Assembly (NCBI GenBank): GCA_017556585.1
Contig: JAFYMP010000028.1
Location: 1-43,947 of the forward strand
DNA length: 43,947 bases
Origin: Bacteroidaceae bacterium
GTDB taxonomy: Bacteria > Bacteroidota > Bacteroidia > Bacteroidales > Bacteroidaceae
Reading direction: 5' to 3'
The translations under genes were made by a program, and so were the position numbers. This document shows positions 7,600 to 16,065 of this stretch, in pieces; the stretch's first letter is position 1; each line of letters begins with the position of its first letter. The notes under the pieces are model-generated. The model searched no databases and had not been told where the DNA came from. It worked only from the letters and a program-made list of their open reading frames with translations.

Positions 7600-9438
7600 T
7601 TATCCAATCTTAATCAAGACATCATCTTCAAATACGTTATCGCCCGGGTTCATACAGATTTCAAGTACCTTACCTGTGAATTCTGAACGAACAGCATTGT
7701 AGGTCTTCATAGCCTCAATGTAGCAGATAACATCGCCTTCGTTTACCATATCGCCTACTTTGATAGCAGGATCGCCGGCAGCTTTTGTAAGGAAGAACTT
7801 ACCTTCAAGTGGTGAAAGAACTTCGTTTGCTGCACCCGATGATGCTACAGGAGCTGCGCTCTGAGCTGCCTGCTGTGCAGCAGGTGCAGGAGCATCGCCA
7901 TAAGCAACATTAACCTTATATGTTTCACCATTTACTGTCAGGGTAAGAACCTCCGGCTGAGCTGCGCCCTTAGGTGCATTCTTTTCTGCCTTGCGTTTTG
8001 CAAGGTCGGCTTCGAAATCGGCCTTTGCCTTACCACTCTTGTAAGCTTCGTACTGTGATGGATGCATAGCATATTCAAACAGTTCTTCGTCATCCTGACC
8101 AGTTTCCCAACCGTTATCCTTCATCTTCTGACGATACAGATCCAGAGCATCTGGATAGTTAGCCTGTGGGTCTTCAGTTACAAATTCTCTACCCTGTGCT
8201 TTTGCCAATTCCTTGATTTCAGGAGCAACTTCACCAGGAAGCTGACCTGACTTACCAAGAATCATATCCCAGATATCATCGGCAATCATACTCCAGCGCT
8301 CTTTGCCCTTCTCCATCTGAATAACATTCATCAGAGCAAGGTTCTTAACATACTGACTGAATGGAGTTACCAAGCAAGGATAACCTACCTTTGGCCATAC
8401 GTATGTAACTTCGTCAAACAGTTTTATTAGCAGTTCATCCTGAGTAATTAGAGGCTGATTGTTCTTTGCTTTATAACGGTTCAAGCCCTCTAAATTGGTT
8501 TCAAGGTCTGTCATAAGCGAACCCATCATACCGCCTGGAAGTCCCGGAGCAATAAGGAGTGAATTCATATAACGGTTTCTATCAGGAATGTAGTAACCCA
8601 AGAAATCGTCCATCATCTCCTGAATCATAGTACGGCACTTCATATATGCAGCCATATTAATTTCAGGAACTTTGAAACCTGCATCCTTAAGCATAGCCTG
8701 TACGCTTAGTACATCGGCATGACCTGTACCCCATGAGAGTGGTTCCATACCAACATCAACATAGTCGCAACCTGCTTCACAAACTTCCAGAATAGAAGCC
8801 ATAGAGAAGCCCGGGCCTGCATGGCTATGATACTGAATAGGGATATTCTTAATTTTCTTGATACCTTCTACTATCTTACCCAATGATACAGGGCGACCAA
8901 TACCTGCCATATCTTTCAAACAGATTTCATCGGCACCAAGTTCAATAAGTTCTTTTGCCATATTCACATAGTAATCTACAGTGTGAATAGGTGAATAGGT
9001 AATACACAAAGAGCACTGTGATATCATTCCTGCCTCTTTTGCATAGCCAATAGATGGAGCTATGTTACGAACGTCGTTCAATCCACAGAATGTTCTGGTA
9101 ATATCTGTACCCTGAGCTTTCTTAACCTTGTAGAACAACTTTCTTACATCGGCAGGAACCGGGCTCATTCTGATACCGTTCAGACCTCTGTCAAGCATGT
9201 GAGTCTGAATACCTGCTTCATTAAAAGGCTTAGTCCACTCTCTGACTGCTTTATTTGGATTTTCTCCGAAGAGAAGATTTACCTGTTCAAAACCACCACC
9301 ATTTGTTTCAACACGTGCAAAGCAACCCATTTCAATAATGTGGGGTGCTATTGCTGTCAACTGATCTACACGAGGAACATACTTTCCTGCTGATTGCCAC
9401 ATGTCACGGAACACGAGGCTGAATTTAATTTCTCTCAT
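7600..9438 (-). CDS. oadA: Oxaloacetate decarboxylase alpha subunit (biotin-dependent carboxyltransferase)
   Basis: The 612-residue protein has an N-terminal carboxyltransferase TIM barrel: FRDMWQSAGKY, RVETNGGG, the metal-binding lysine motif LKDMAGIG and the metal histidines in YHSHAGPGF. A conserved PYC/OADA domain follows, then a flexible Ala/Pro/Gln linker (about residues 520-545), then a biotinyl domain ending with IEAMKTYNAV, where Lys578 would carry biotin. It transfers CO2 from oxaloacetate to biotin, leaving pyruvate; the carboxyl group is then released by OadB at the membrane. The domain order equals pyruvate carboxylase subunit B, which is the main alternative. The adjacent beta and gamma subunits decide in favour of the sodium pump. 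It lies 12 bases after oadG. Confidence 0.94.
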   Translation of the reverse strand: MREIKFSLVFRDMWQSAGKYVPRVDQLTAIAPHIIEMGCFARVETNGGGFEQVNLLFGENPNKAVREWTKPFNEAGIQTHMLDRGLNGIRMSPVPADVRKLFYKVKKAQGTDITRTFCGLNDVRNIAPSIGYAKEAGMISQCSLCITYSPIHTVDYYVNMAKELIELGADEICLKDMAGIGRPVSLGKIVEGIKKIKNIPIQYHSHAGPGFSMASILEVCEAGCDYVDVGMEPLSWGTGHADVLSVQAMLKDAGFKVPEINMAAYMKCRTMIQEMMDDFLGYYIPDRNRYMNSLLIAPGLPGGMMGSLMTDLETNLEGLNRYKAKNNQPLITQDELLIKLFDEVTYVWPKVGYPCLVTPFSQYVKNLALMNVIQMEKGKERWSMIADDIWDMILGKSGQLPGEVAPEIKELAKAQGREFVTEDPQANYPDALDLYRQKMKDNGWETGQDDEELFEYAMHPSQYEAYKSGKAKADFEADLAKRKAEKNAPKGAAQPEVLTLTVNGETYKVNVAYGDAPAPAAQQAAQSAAPVASSGAANEVLSPLEGKFFLTKAAGDPAIKVGDMVNEGDVICYIEAMKTYNAVRSEFTGKVLEICMNPGDNVFEDDVLIKIG

Positions 9439-9450
9439 ATCTAAATTTAT

Positions 9451-9705
9451 TTACACCTTCTTAATACTTGTTACACGACCTTTGCCTCCGGTAATCTGAG
9501 CCACTGCTGCCTCTATGATTCCCTTTGTTTTACCATCAACCTCTTGTACTACTGCTCGTTGCTTAGGTTCCTCCTTTACTTCCGGGAACTTGTTTGCAAA
9601 AGCAATCAGTCCTTTTCCCAACAAAATAACTATGTAGAGAATGAGACATACTGTCAACATACCAACTACAAGCAATTTCAATCCCAATACTAAATTTTCT
9701 TCCAT
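9451..9705 (-). CDS. oadG: Oxaloacetate decarboxylase gamma subunit
   Basis: This small protein (84 residues) has one N-terminal membrane helix (LLVVGMLTVCLILYIVILLG, about residues 11-30), then a short soluble tail ending in VAQITGGKGRVTSIKKV. This is the OadG layout: the helix anchors the complex and the tail holds the alpha subunit. The sequence is too short for firm family assignment alone; its position at the head of oadA-oadB makes the call. A -7 box (TATATTTG) lies 57 bases upstream, so this is the first gene of the transcript. Confidence 0.85.
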   Translation of the reverse strand: MEENLVLGLKLLVVGMLTVCLILYIVILLGKGLIAFANKFPEVKEEPKQRAVVQEVDGKTKGIIEAAVAQITGGKGRVTSIKKV

Positions 9706-9761
9706 ATATTTTATTTACTTTTTTTCAATAAGACCAATCTACCCCATTTTAAAAGTCACTA

Positions 9762-9769
9762 CAAATATA
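9762..9769 (-). promoter_or_regulatory. -7 promoter box for the oadGAB-glnA cluster
   Basis: TATATTTG on the minus strand matches TAnnTTTG, 57 bases before the oadG start. No clear TTTG -33 element is found at 17-21 bases. The next 150 bases toward proC are A+T-rich and hold no gene. Confidence 0.5.
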
Positions 9770-9957
9770 CCTCAAAAACCGCACATAATTTGTTTATTGT
9801 TGATAAAAAACATCTATTAACTACAATTTATTTCAATAATGAATAATTAAAGATTTTTCATACACAAAACAGCACAAAAAGATGAAATAAAACCAATGTA
9901 GAGAAAAGATAAAAATAAAAACACTATCTTCGCGCAAAGTAACAAAAGTAATACATT

Positions 9958-10749
9958 ATGAAGATTACCATTATAGGCGCCGGTAATATGGGAGGCGCAA
10001 TAGCAAAAGGTTTGTATAACGCATCGGTTTTCCAAGCTGCCGACATTGTTTGCGCAGATAAATCGGCTGCAATTCTTGAAAGCATAAGCACAGCCATTCC
10101 GGGAGCATATACCACAACAGATAATATAGAGGCTGTCAAAGATGCCGATATTGTTTTGTTTGCAGTAAAACCCTGGATTCTACCATTGGCTATAGACGAA
10201 GTCAAGGAGGTTTTGGACTACAACAAACAGATGATAATATCTATAGCAGCAGGTATTGGCACTGACAAATTGAGCGAACTATTCAAGAAAAACGATGAAT
10301 CTGTCCCCGGAATTGTATATCTCATCCCCAATATTGCCGTAGAAGTAGGAGAAGGAGTATTTTTATACACTACACAAAATGCAACTACCGCACAGATAGA
10401 GTGCGTACAGAATATATTTGGCAAACTTGGTTTAGCAAAACAGGTAGAGGAGAAACAGATGGTGGCAGGCACAGCTCTTTCATCTTGCGGAATAGCTTAC
10501 GTTTTCCGTTATATCCGCGCTTGCGTAGAGGGTGGAGTTGAAATGGGTTTCTATCCAAAAGATGCACAAGAGATAGTTTTACAAACCATAAAAGGCGCAG
10601 CAGAACTGCTAATGGCAAACCATTCACATCCCGAACAGGAGATTGACAAGGTTACCACACCGGGTGGAATTACCATTAAAGGACTGAACGCAATGGAAGA
10701 AGCCGGATTTACAAATGCAGTTATCAAAGGCTTAAAGGCAGGAAAATAG
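9958..10749 (+). CDS. proC: Pyrroline-5-carboxylate reductase
   Basis: The 263-residue protein makes proline from pyrroline-5-carboxylate using NAD(P)H, the last step of proline synthesis. It starts with the Rossmann nucleotide loop MKITIIGAGNMGGAIAKGL and continues with VLFAVKPWIL, ISIAAGIG and YLIPNIAVEVGEG. The C-terminal dimer and substrate domain contains GTALSSCGIAYVFRYI and the ProC signature KVTTPGGITIKGL. The length is normal. A near-consensus -7 box (TATCTTCG, 9925-9932) precedes it. The gene appears to be a single-gene unit closed by the hairpin at 10779-10811. Confidence 0.96.
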   Translation: MKITIIGAGNMGGAIAKGLYNASVFQAADIVCADKSAAILESISTAIPGAYTTTDNIEAVKDADIVLFAVKPWILPLAIDEVKEVLDYNKQMIISIAAGIGTDKLSELFKKNDESVPGIVYLIPNIAVEVGEGVFLYTTQNATTAQIECVQNIFGKLGLAKQVEEKQMVAGTALSSCGIAYVFRYIRACVEGGVEMGFYPKDAQEIVLQTIKGAAELLMANHSHPEQEIDKVTTPGGITIKGLNAMEEAGFTNAVIKGLKAGK

Positions 10750-10778
10750 CACTAAATGCTTTAAATACTTTTACAAAG

Positions 10779-10820
10779 AAAGCCTCAAAACCGTGACGGT
10801 CCAGAGGCTTTCACTATTTT
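10779..10820. terminator. Hairpin between convergent proC and acyl-CoA synthetase genes
   Basis: AAAGCCTC (10779-10786) pairs with GAGGCTTT (10804-10811), with an inner ACCG/CGGT pairing. The plus strand continues CACTATTTTTAT and the minus strand CTTTG, so it serves proC best but may act both ways. Confidence 0.72.
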
Positions 10821-10834
10821 TATAAATACCTTGA

Positions 10835-12523
10835 TTACTTATACAAGAATCTGCGGATACTCTTTTTAGGAGTACGTTCAAATGGTTCTGTACGAATTTC
10901 AAATTCTGCAATTTGTGAATATGCAGGAAGCAGAGCGTTAACCTGTTTTCTACCCTCTTCCAATGCTATAAGAACCTGTTCATCGGTCAAACCATCCTGA
11001 CAACCTGCTTCGTATGCAGGAAGCACCAATCCAACCAGCTTATGACCACGATCTACAACCAACGATTCTTCCACGTATGGCAAGTTATTAATCATATCTT
11101 CAAGTTCTTCAGGATAGATATTCTGACCTGATGCGCCAAGAATCATATTCTTGCAACGACCTTTAATAAAGATATTGCCGTTTTTATCTATCAGACCCAT
11201 ATCACCTGTATGATACCAACCTTCCGGATCTATAACATCGCGAGTTGCATTTGGATTCTTATAGTAACCCAACATTACATTATCGCCCTTTACCAACAAT
11301 TCGCCAGCCTCTTTGCTCTTATCAGAACTGAATACATCTACAATTGTACCAGGTAAAGCTATACCGCAAGAACCCTGTTTGTATTTTTCCCAGTCACAAT
11401 ATGAAATAAGAGGAGCACATTCAGTAGAACCATAACCAACTGTATATGGGAACTTAATTTTTCTAAGAACTTTTTCTACCTCTACATTTAGTGCAGCGCC
11501 ACCTATTACTACAGAATCTACCTTACCGCCAAATGCTGCAAGCAGTTTATTTCTGATTTTTCCACCTATTATATTATTAAGGCCCGGAATTGCCATTGCA
11601 ATTTTCATAACAGGCTTATTAAGTACAGGCATAACTTTTGACTTTATTGCCTTCTCTATAATAAGAGGTACTGTAATAATCAATGTAGGTTTCTGTTCAG
11701 CAAAAGCATCAAACAGCAATTTAGGAGTAGGCATCTTAATCAGATAACATACCTTACAGCCTAAAAGTACTTCAAACATAAGCTGGAATGCCAAACCAAA
11801 CATGTGAGCCATAGGAAGAATAGAAACTACTGAATGTCCCGGCTGCAATGGGAAGTTTGCACAAGCAAATTTCATATTGATAAGCAGAGCACGATAAGGA
11901 ATCATAACACCCTTTGGATCGCTGGTTGTTCCCGATGTATAATTCAGCACAGCTAAACTGTTAGTATCTTCTTCTGCTTCATAAGAGATATCATTTGCTG
12001 TATAACCATTTGGATACATAGCATTGAAATCTGCATCCCAATTAGCAAAAGCATTATCCAAAGCAGCTGAACGACTGAACTTACAAGAGAAATCGTTCAT
12101 AAGAATAATACCCATAATATTTGGCATCTCTTCCGGCACCATACCTGCATAAACCACATCACCTACAAAAAGAATCTTTGCCTCTGCATGATTTACAATA
12201 GTATGAATATTTCCCGGTTTAAAGTCATTTAAAATTGGAACAGGTATTGCTCCGTATGTGAGAACACCAAAATAGGTAGCACCCCATGCCATGCAGTTTT
12301 TACCACACAAAGCAACTTTATCACCCTTTTTAAGACCTGAGTTTTTAAGGAGCAAATGGATTTTTGCAACCTGGGTTGCCAGATCGGCATAAGTCATTTC
12401 ACCACCGCGAAAATCGCATAAAGCTTTATGCTCCCAAAACTTTTTAAAACTATACTCGTACATCTTAATCAGACTGGTTGCATTCATATCGCAACCCGGT
12501 ACAAGTTTTAGAATTCTGTCCAT
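10835..12523 (-). CDS. AMP-forming long-chain acyl-CoA/acyl-ACP synthetase
   Basis: From the ATG at 12523 the protein has 562 residues. It belongs to the ANL adenylating family: the phosphate loop NYTSGTTSDPKGVMI, the substrate-pocket motif VGYGSTECAPLISY, YHTGDMGLI with the AMP-binding aspartate, the hinge FIKGRCKNMILGASGQNIYP and the late lysine segment RTPKKSIRRFLY. These enzymes activate fatty acids as acyl-AMP and transfer them to CoA or ACP. The in-frame extension to 12751 would run into the promoter of the divergent LytTR gene and is rejected. A -7 box TAAATTTG at 12577-12584 fits the shorter start. The natural substrate length cannot be judged. Confidence 0.92.
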   Translation of the reverse strand: MDRILKLVPGCDMNATSLIKMYEYSFKKFWEHKALCDFRGGEMTYADLATQVAKIHLLLKNSGLKKGDKVALCGKNCMAWGATYFGVLTYGAIPVPILNDFKPGNIHTIVNHAEAKILFVGDVVYAGMVPEEMPNIMGIILMNDFSCKFSRSAALDNAFANWDADFNAMYPNGYTANDISYEAEEDTNSLAVLNYTSGTTSDPKGVMIPYRALLINMKFACANFPLQPGHSVVSILPMAHMFGLAFQLMFEVLLGCKVCYLIKMPTPKLLFDAFAEQKPTLIITVPLIIEKAIKSKVMPVLNKPVMKIAMAIPGLNNIIGGKIRNKLLAAFGGKVDSVVIGGAALNVEVEKVLRKIKFPYTVGYGSTECAPLISYCDWEKYKQGSCGIALPGTIVDVFSSDKSKEAGELLVKGDNVMLGYYKNPNATRDVIDPEGWYHTGDMGLIDKNGNIFIKGRCKNMILGASGQNIYPEELEDMINNLPYVEESLVVDRGHKLVGLVLPAYEAGCQDGLTDEQVLIALEEGRKQVNALLPAYSQIAEFEIRTEPFERTPKKSIRRFLYK

Positions 12524-12576
12524 AATAATTTTAAATCTTATAATGTAATACTTTGTTTTACTATTTGTATGCAGTG

Positions 12577-12584
12577 CAAATTTA
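12577..12584 (-). promoter_or_regulatory. -7 promoter box for the acyl-CoA synthetase
   Basis: TAAATTTG on the minus strand matches TAnnTTTG, 53 bases before the ATG at 12523. It lies about 60 bases from the paired palindromes that precede the divergent LytTR gene. Confidence 0.5.
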
Positions 12585-12645
12585 TGATTCATTATATATA
12601 AAAGAGGGTGTTTTTGTTCATTTGTGGTGGTTTTCACAATATAAT

Positions 12646-12688
12646 GTGGCGAAATGCCACACCATTTTTTTGAGTGGCAATTCGCCAC
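12646..12688. promoter_or_regulatory. Paired GTGGC-N5-GCCAC palindromes, probable operator
   Basis: GTGGC-GAAAT-GCCAC (12646-12660) and GTGGC-AATTC-GCCAC (12674-12688) are two identical half-site pairs, centre to centre 28 bp. Together they also form an 18-bp inverted repeat with one mismatch (12643-12660 with 12674-12691). They end 16 bases before the -7 box of the LytTR gene. Binding by a dimeric regulator, perhaps the LytTR product itself, is an inference. Confidence 0.6.
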
Positions 12689-12704
12689 ATTTGCAAATAT
12701 TTCA

Positions 12705-12712
12705 TACATTTG
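12705..12712 (+). promoter_or_regulatory. -7 promoter box for the LytTR regulator
   Basis: TACATTTG matches TAnnTTTG and lies 21 bases before the ATG at 12734. It rules out the upstream in-frame start at 12674. The right-hand palindrome (12674-12688) would overlap the -33 region. Confidence 0.6.
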
Positions 12713-12733
12713 CAACAAAATAACGATTGTAAT

Positions 12734-13573
12734 ATGAAACATATACCGCAATATCTATTCAGTAAAAGGTTTCTATATATGACAGTTCTATACATCACAA
12801 TATTTTCTGTGATATTTATGAACATCTATACACCCTTTTCCACAACAGCCTGGTTCAACCTGCAGGACGAAAGTCTTACTATGGCAACCATCATGTTTTA
12901 CATACTTGCTGTACTGTTTCTACTATTTAGCAAAAGCGTACTGCATGACATATCAAGAAAAGTATCCTTCAGCACATTCGGACTACTGCTATACTATTTA
13001 ACTGAAACTGCTATACTGGCACTGCTATACACGTTATTTACCACCATTCCAAACCAAACTGTATTTTCAAACAGTATAACAGAGATATACTTCAAATCGT
13101 TAGCCTGTATTGGAATGATATTGATTATACCATACACCATTTGCTACCTGTATGGATTATCAAAAGGACTTAGCGAACAACTCAATCACACCGGGAGCAA
13201 CAACAGCGAAAACAACAGCCACCTTATTAATATAAGAGACCATAAAGACAAGATAAAACTCTCACTACTTTCCGACGATATTTTCTATATAGTTTCAGAA
13301 GACAACTACATAAAGATTTTCTACGAACAAAACAACGAAATACACAGCTCTATGATTAGAACATCCTCTAAATCTATAGAAGAGGCACTGAGCGCACATA
13401 ATATTATAAGGTGTCACAGATCTTATATGGTAAACACAAACAAGATTCAGTTCTTTAACAACGACCGCAATAACTTATATGTACTATTAACAAACAGAAA
13501 GATAAACCCCATTCCTGTTTCACGTACATACAGAGAGTTGATGGAAACCGAACTATCAAAAAGACAGCGATAG
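12734..13573 (+). CDS. Membrane-bound LytTR-family DNA-binding regulator
   Basis: From the ATG at 12734 the protein has 279 residues. The N-terminal half has four hydrophobic helices (about residues 12-31, 50-66, 77-103 and 116-138). A polar linker rich in Asn/Ser follows, and then a LytTR DNA-binding domain (about residues 170-275): DDIFYIVSEDNYIKIFYEQ, MIRTSSKSIEEAL, the conserved IIRCHRSYMVNTNKI and NPIPVSRTYRELM. LytTR proteins bind direct-repeat sites and usually answer a histidine kinase; here the membrane part replaces a receiver domain, so the protein may sense something in the membrane directly. The paired palindromes just upstream suggest autoregulation. The divergent neighbour, the acyl-CoA synthetase gene, is a candidate target. 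Confidence 0.88.
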   Translation: MKHIPQYLFSKRFLYMTVLYITIFSVIFMNIYTPFSTTAWFNLQDESLTMATIMFYILAVLFLLFSKSVLHDISRKVSFSTFGLLLYYLTETAILALLYTLFTTIPNQTVFSNSITEIYFKSLACIGMILIIPYTICYLYGLSKGLSEQLNHTGSNNSENNSHLINIRDHKDKIKLSLLSDDIFYIVSEDNYIKIFYEQNNEIHSSMIRTSSKSIEEALSAHNIIRCHRSYMVNTNKIQFFNNDRNNLYVLLTNRKINPIPVSRTYRELMETELSKRQR

Positions 13574-13577
13574 GCAT

Positions 13578-13738
13578 AAAAAAAAAGAATTCACTCACGT
13601 GAACTCATTTTCTACATCCCCCGCAGGACCATTTCCTGCGAAGTGAGCCTTGCTGCTTTCACAAACCCTGAGGCTCTAAAACTAATTACTAACCTAATTA
13701 CTAACCAATTAATGCTTATGAGAATTATCCTTTGTTTT
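13578..13738 (-). ncRNA. Candidate small RNA with own promoter and terminator
   Basis: On the minus strand a consensus -7 box TACCTTTG (13745-13752) is followed by about 160 bases with no plausible ORF. They end in an intrinsic terminator: GAGTTCAC/GAATTCAC stem (13587-13606), loop GTGA, then nine Ts (13578-13586). Two further hairpins are predicted: CGCAGGA/TCCTGCG, and GAGCCT/AGGCTC with a 20-base loop. Near the 5' end is an exact 12-bp tandem repeat (13682-13693 and 13694-13705, CTAATTACTAAC on the plus strand). It lies between glnN and the convergent LytTR gene. A 6S-like RNA or an RNA derived from the glnN 3' region are alternatives; I cannot match it to a named family. Confidence 0.55.
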
Positions 13739-13744
13739 CGACCG

Positions 13745-13752
13745 CAAAGGTA
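13745..13752 (-). promoter_or_regulatory. -7 promoter box of the candidate small RNA
   Basis: TACCTTTG on the minus strand fits the consensus. The -33 region has TTTT at the right spacing rather than TTTG. It lies about 100 bases beyond the glnN stop codon. Confidence 0.55.
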
Positions 13753-13851
13753 GACATTATTTTGATTCGTAAAACATAAACTATGTTAGTAAATGTAAAT
13801 ATATCTTAATGTTAAAATATTGCGAATTTAACTTTTCAAATTAACATTTCA

Positions 13852-16038
13852 TTAATTAATAAACAGCAATTCTCTGTATTTAGGCAATGGCCACATATCA
13901 TTATCAACAATCTCTTCTAAGGTATCTACCAATGTTCTAATACCAAAAAGAGATTCTGCAATCAGATAATAAGCCTTTGCTTTTTCATACTCAGAAGTTA
14001 TCACATTAGCCTCTTTACGAGCTTCAATCATCTCATCAACACGAGTTCTCAAATCGGTTGTAAGAGAAGAGATCTGCTTCACTATAGCAATTTCTGTTGC
14101 AGCATGGGTCTCATAATCGGCAGGAAAGACCTGTTTCATAAGAGCTATATTCTCTAATAGTTTTTTCTGATATGCAAGTGCTGTAGGTATAATATGGTTA
14201 ATAGCCATACGTCCTATTACACGGGCCTCAATCTGTATTTTCTTGCAATATGTCTCCCACTTTACTTCGTTTCGGGCTTCCAGTTCCTTTTCTGAATATA
14301 CGCCAACACTGTTGAACATCTTTATGGAATCCGGTTTGGTAAATGCAGCTATCATCTCCGGAACTGATGTCTCTACATCAAGTCCTCTTCTTGCAGCCTC
14401 TTTATGCCACTCTGCCGAATAACCGTTTCCATCGAAACAGATTACATCTATAATTGATGCTATAATTGGCTTTAATGCATCCATTATAGCAACATTCTGA
14501 GCCTTACCACTGGCTAATTCTACATCTACAGCCTTTTTAAATTCCAGCAACTGTTCTGCCACAGCTGCATTAAGTGTAGTTACTGCACCTGCACAGTTTG
14601 CACTTGAACCTACAGCACGGAATTCAAATCTATTACCTGTAAATGCAAAAGGCGATGTTCTGTTACGGTCAGTATTATCTACAAAAATTTCAGGAATCTC
14701 TACTAACCCTAAAGATTTACCCTTCTTACCTGCAATTTCAATAGGTGTATCTGAAGGTAGTTCAAGCAGTTTTCTAAGAACATCAGTCATAGTTTTACCT
14801 AAAAAGGCAGACACAATAGCTGGTGGCGCTTCGTTTGCTCCCAAACGGTGAGCATTTGTAGCTGTTGCAATGGTTGCTTTAAGCAGAGCATTATGTTTCT
14901 GCACTGCCGCAAGCACATTTACAAAGAAGGTAATAAACTGCAGATTACCATTTGCATCTTTTCCCGGAGCCATAAGCTGAACTCCGGTATCGGTTCCTAA
15001 TGACCAGTTATTGTGTTTACCGGAACCATTAACACCATTGAAAGGTTTTTCGTGAAGCAACAACACAAATCCATGCTTTCTGGCCAATGTGTTCATTACG
15101 TTCATTATCATCTGGTTCTGGTCGTTCGCCAAATTTGCTTCTCCATAAATGGGAGCCATTTCAAACTGATTTGGAGCCACCTCGTTATGACGTGTCTTAA
15201 GAGGGATACCCAGTTTATAGCCTGCAATCTCTACATCGCGCATAAAGGCAGCCACCCTGGTAGGTATTGCCCCAAAATAGTGGTCGTCCAACTGCTGATT
15301 TTTGGAAGATTCGTGACCAAAAAGGGTTCTGCCTGTCAGCATCAAATCGGGACGGGCAGCATACAGGTCTTCATCCACAAGAAAATATTCCTGCTCCCAA
15401 CCAAGGAAAGTGATTACCTTCTTTACGTCAGGATCAAACATTTTACATATAGGAAGAGCAGCATCGTTTATAGCTTTTAACGATCTTTTCAGCGGAGTTT
15501 TGTAATCTAAAGCTTCGCCTGTATATGAGATAAAGATAGTTGGAATACAGAGCGTATCGTCCTGAATAAATACAGGCGATGTTGGATCCCAGGCAGTATA
15601 TCCGCGAGCTTCGAATGTAGCACGAATACCGCCATTGGGGAACGATGATGCATCAGGCTCCTGCTGAGCAAGAGAACGTCCATCAAAGGCTTCTATCATA
15701 CCACCCTTGTTGTCGTACTCCATAAAGGAGTCATGCTTTTCTGCTGTTCCCTCTGTAAGTGGTTGGAACCAGTGTGTAATATGGGTAACGCCATGCTCCA
15801 TAGCCCAGGTTTTCATACCTTTTGCCACTTCGTCGGCGGTCTCTCTATCCAGCGGAGCACCATTATCCACACAGTTCACAAGTGCGTTGAATGTTCTTAC
15901 ATCAAGATATTTACGCATCTTATCACGATTAAACACCAATTCGCCAAAATATTCTGACGGTCTTGTTGCAGGAACATCTACAGCCACTGCCTTCTTTTTG
16001 AAAGCATCCTGTACTACATCAAATCTCAACTTACTCAT
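13852..16038 (-). CDS. glnN: Type III glutamine synthetase
   Basis: From the ATG at 16038 the protein has 728 residues and begins MSKLRF. GSIII enzymes are hexameric-ring glutamine synthetases of roughly this length, first described in Bacteroides fragilis and cyanobacteria. Recognisable pieces are THWFQPLTEGTAEKHDSF, FPNGGIRATFEARGYTAWD (the GSIII N-terminal region), FLGWEQEYFLVDE with metal ligands, RHNEVAPNQFEMAPIYGEAN, NGSGKHNNWSLGTDTGVQL and NRTSPFAFTGNRFEFRAVGSS. It assimilates ammonia into glutamine using ATP. The gene is last in a probable trpB2-nadE-glnN transcript (27 bases after nadE) with no terminator of its own visible. A longer ORF start at 16053 is less likely. Confidence 0.96.
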   Translation of the reverse strand: MSKLRFDVVQDAFKKKAVAVDVPATRPSEYFGELVFNRDKMRKYLDVRTFNALVNCVDNGAPLDRETADEVAKGMKTWAMEHGVTHITHWFQPLTEGTAEKHDSFMEYDNKGGMIEAFDGRSLAQQEPDASSFPNGGIRATFEARGYTAWDPTSPVFIQDDTLCIPTIFISYTGEALDYKTPLKRSLKAINDAALPICKMFDPDVKKVITFLGWEQEYFLVDEDLYAARPDLMLTGRTLFGHESSKNQQLDDHYFGAIPTRVAAFMRDVEIAGYKLGIPLKTRHNEVAPNQFEMAPIYGEANLANDQNQMIMNVMNTLARKHGFVLLLHEKPFNGVNGSGKHNNWSLGTDTGVQLMAPGKDANGNLQFITFFVNVLAAVQKHNALLKATIATATNAHRLGANEAPPAIVSAFLGKTMTDVLRKLLELPSDTPIEIAGKKGKSLGLVEIPEIFVDNTDRNRTSPFAFTGNRFEFRAVGSSANCAGAVTTLNAAVAEQLLEFKKAVDVELASGKAQNVAIMDALKPIIASIIDVICFDGNGYSAEWHKEAARRGLDVETSVPEMIAAFTKPDSIKMFNSVGVYSEKELEARNEVKWETYCKKIQIEARVIGRMAINHIIPTALAYQKKLLENIALMKQVFPADYETHAATEIAIVKQISSLTTDLRTRVDEMIEARKEANVITSEYEKAKAYYLIAESLFGIRTLVDTLEEIVDNDMWPLPKYRELLFIN

Positions 16039-16065
16039 ATATCGATTTTTCAAAAAAAGCTATTC

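Noticed and set aside
12524-12751. In-frame N-terminal extension of the acyl-CoA synthetase
   Set aside because: It would overlap the operator and the divergent LytTR start, and matches no AMP-ligase N-terminus.
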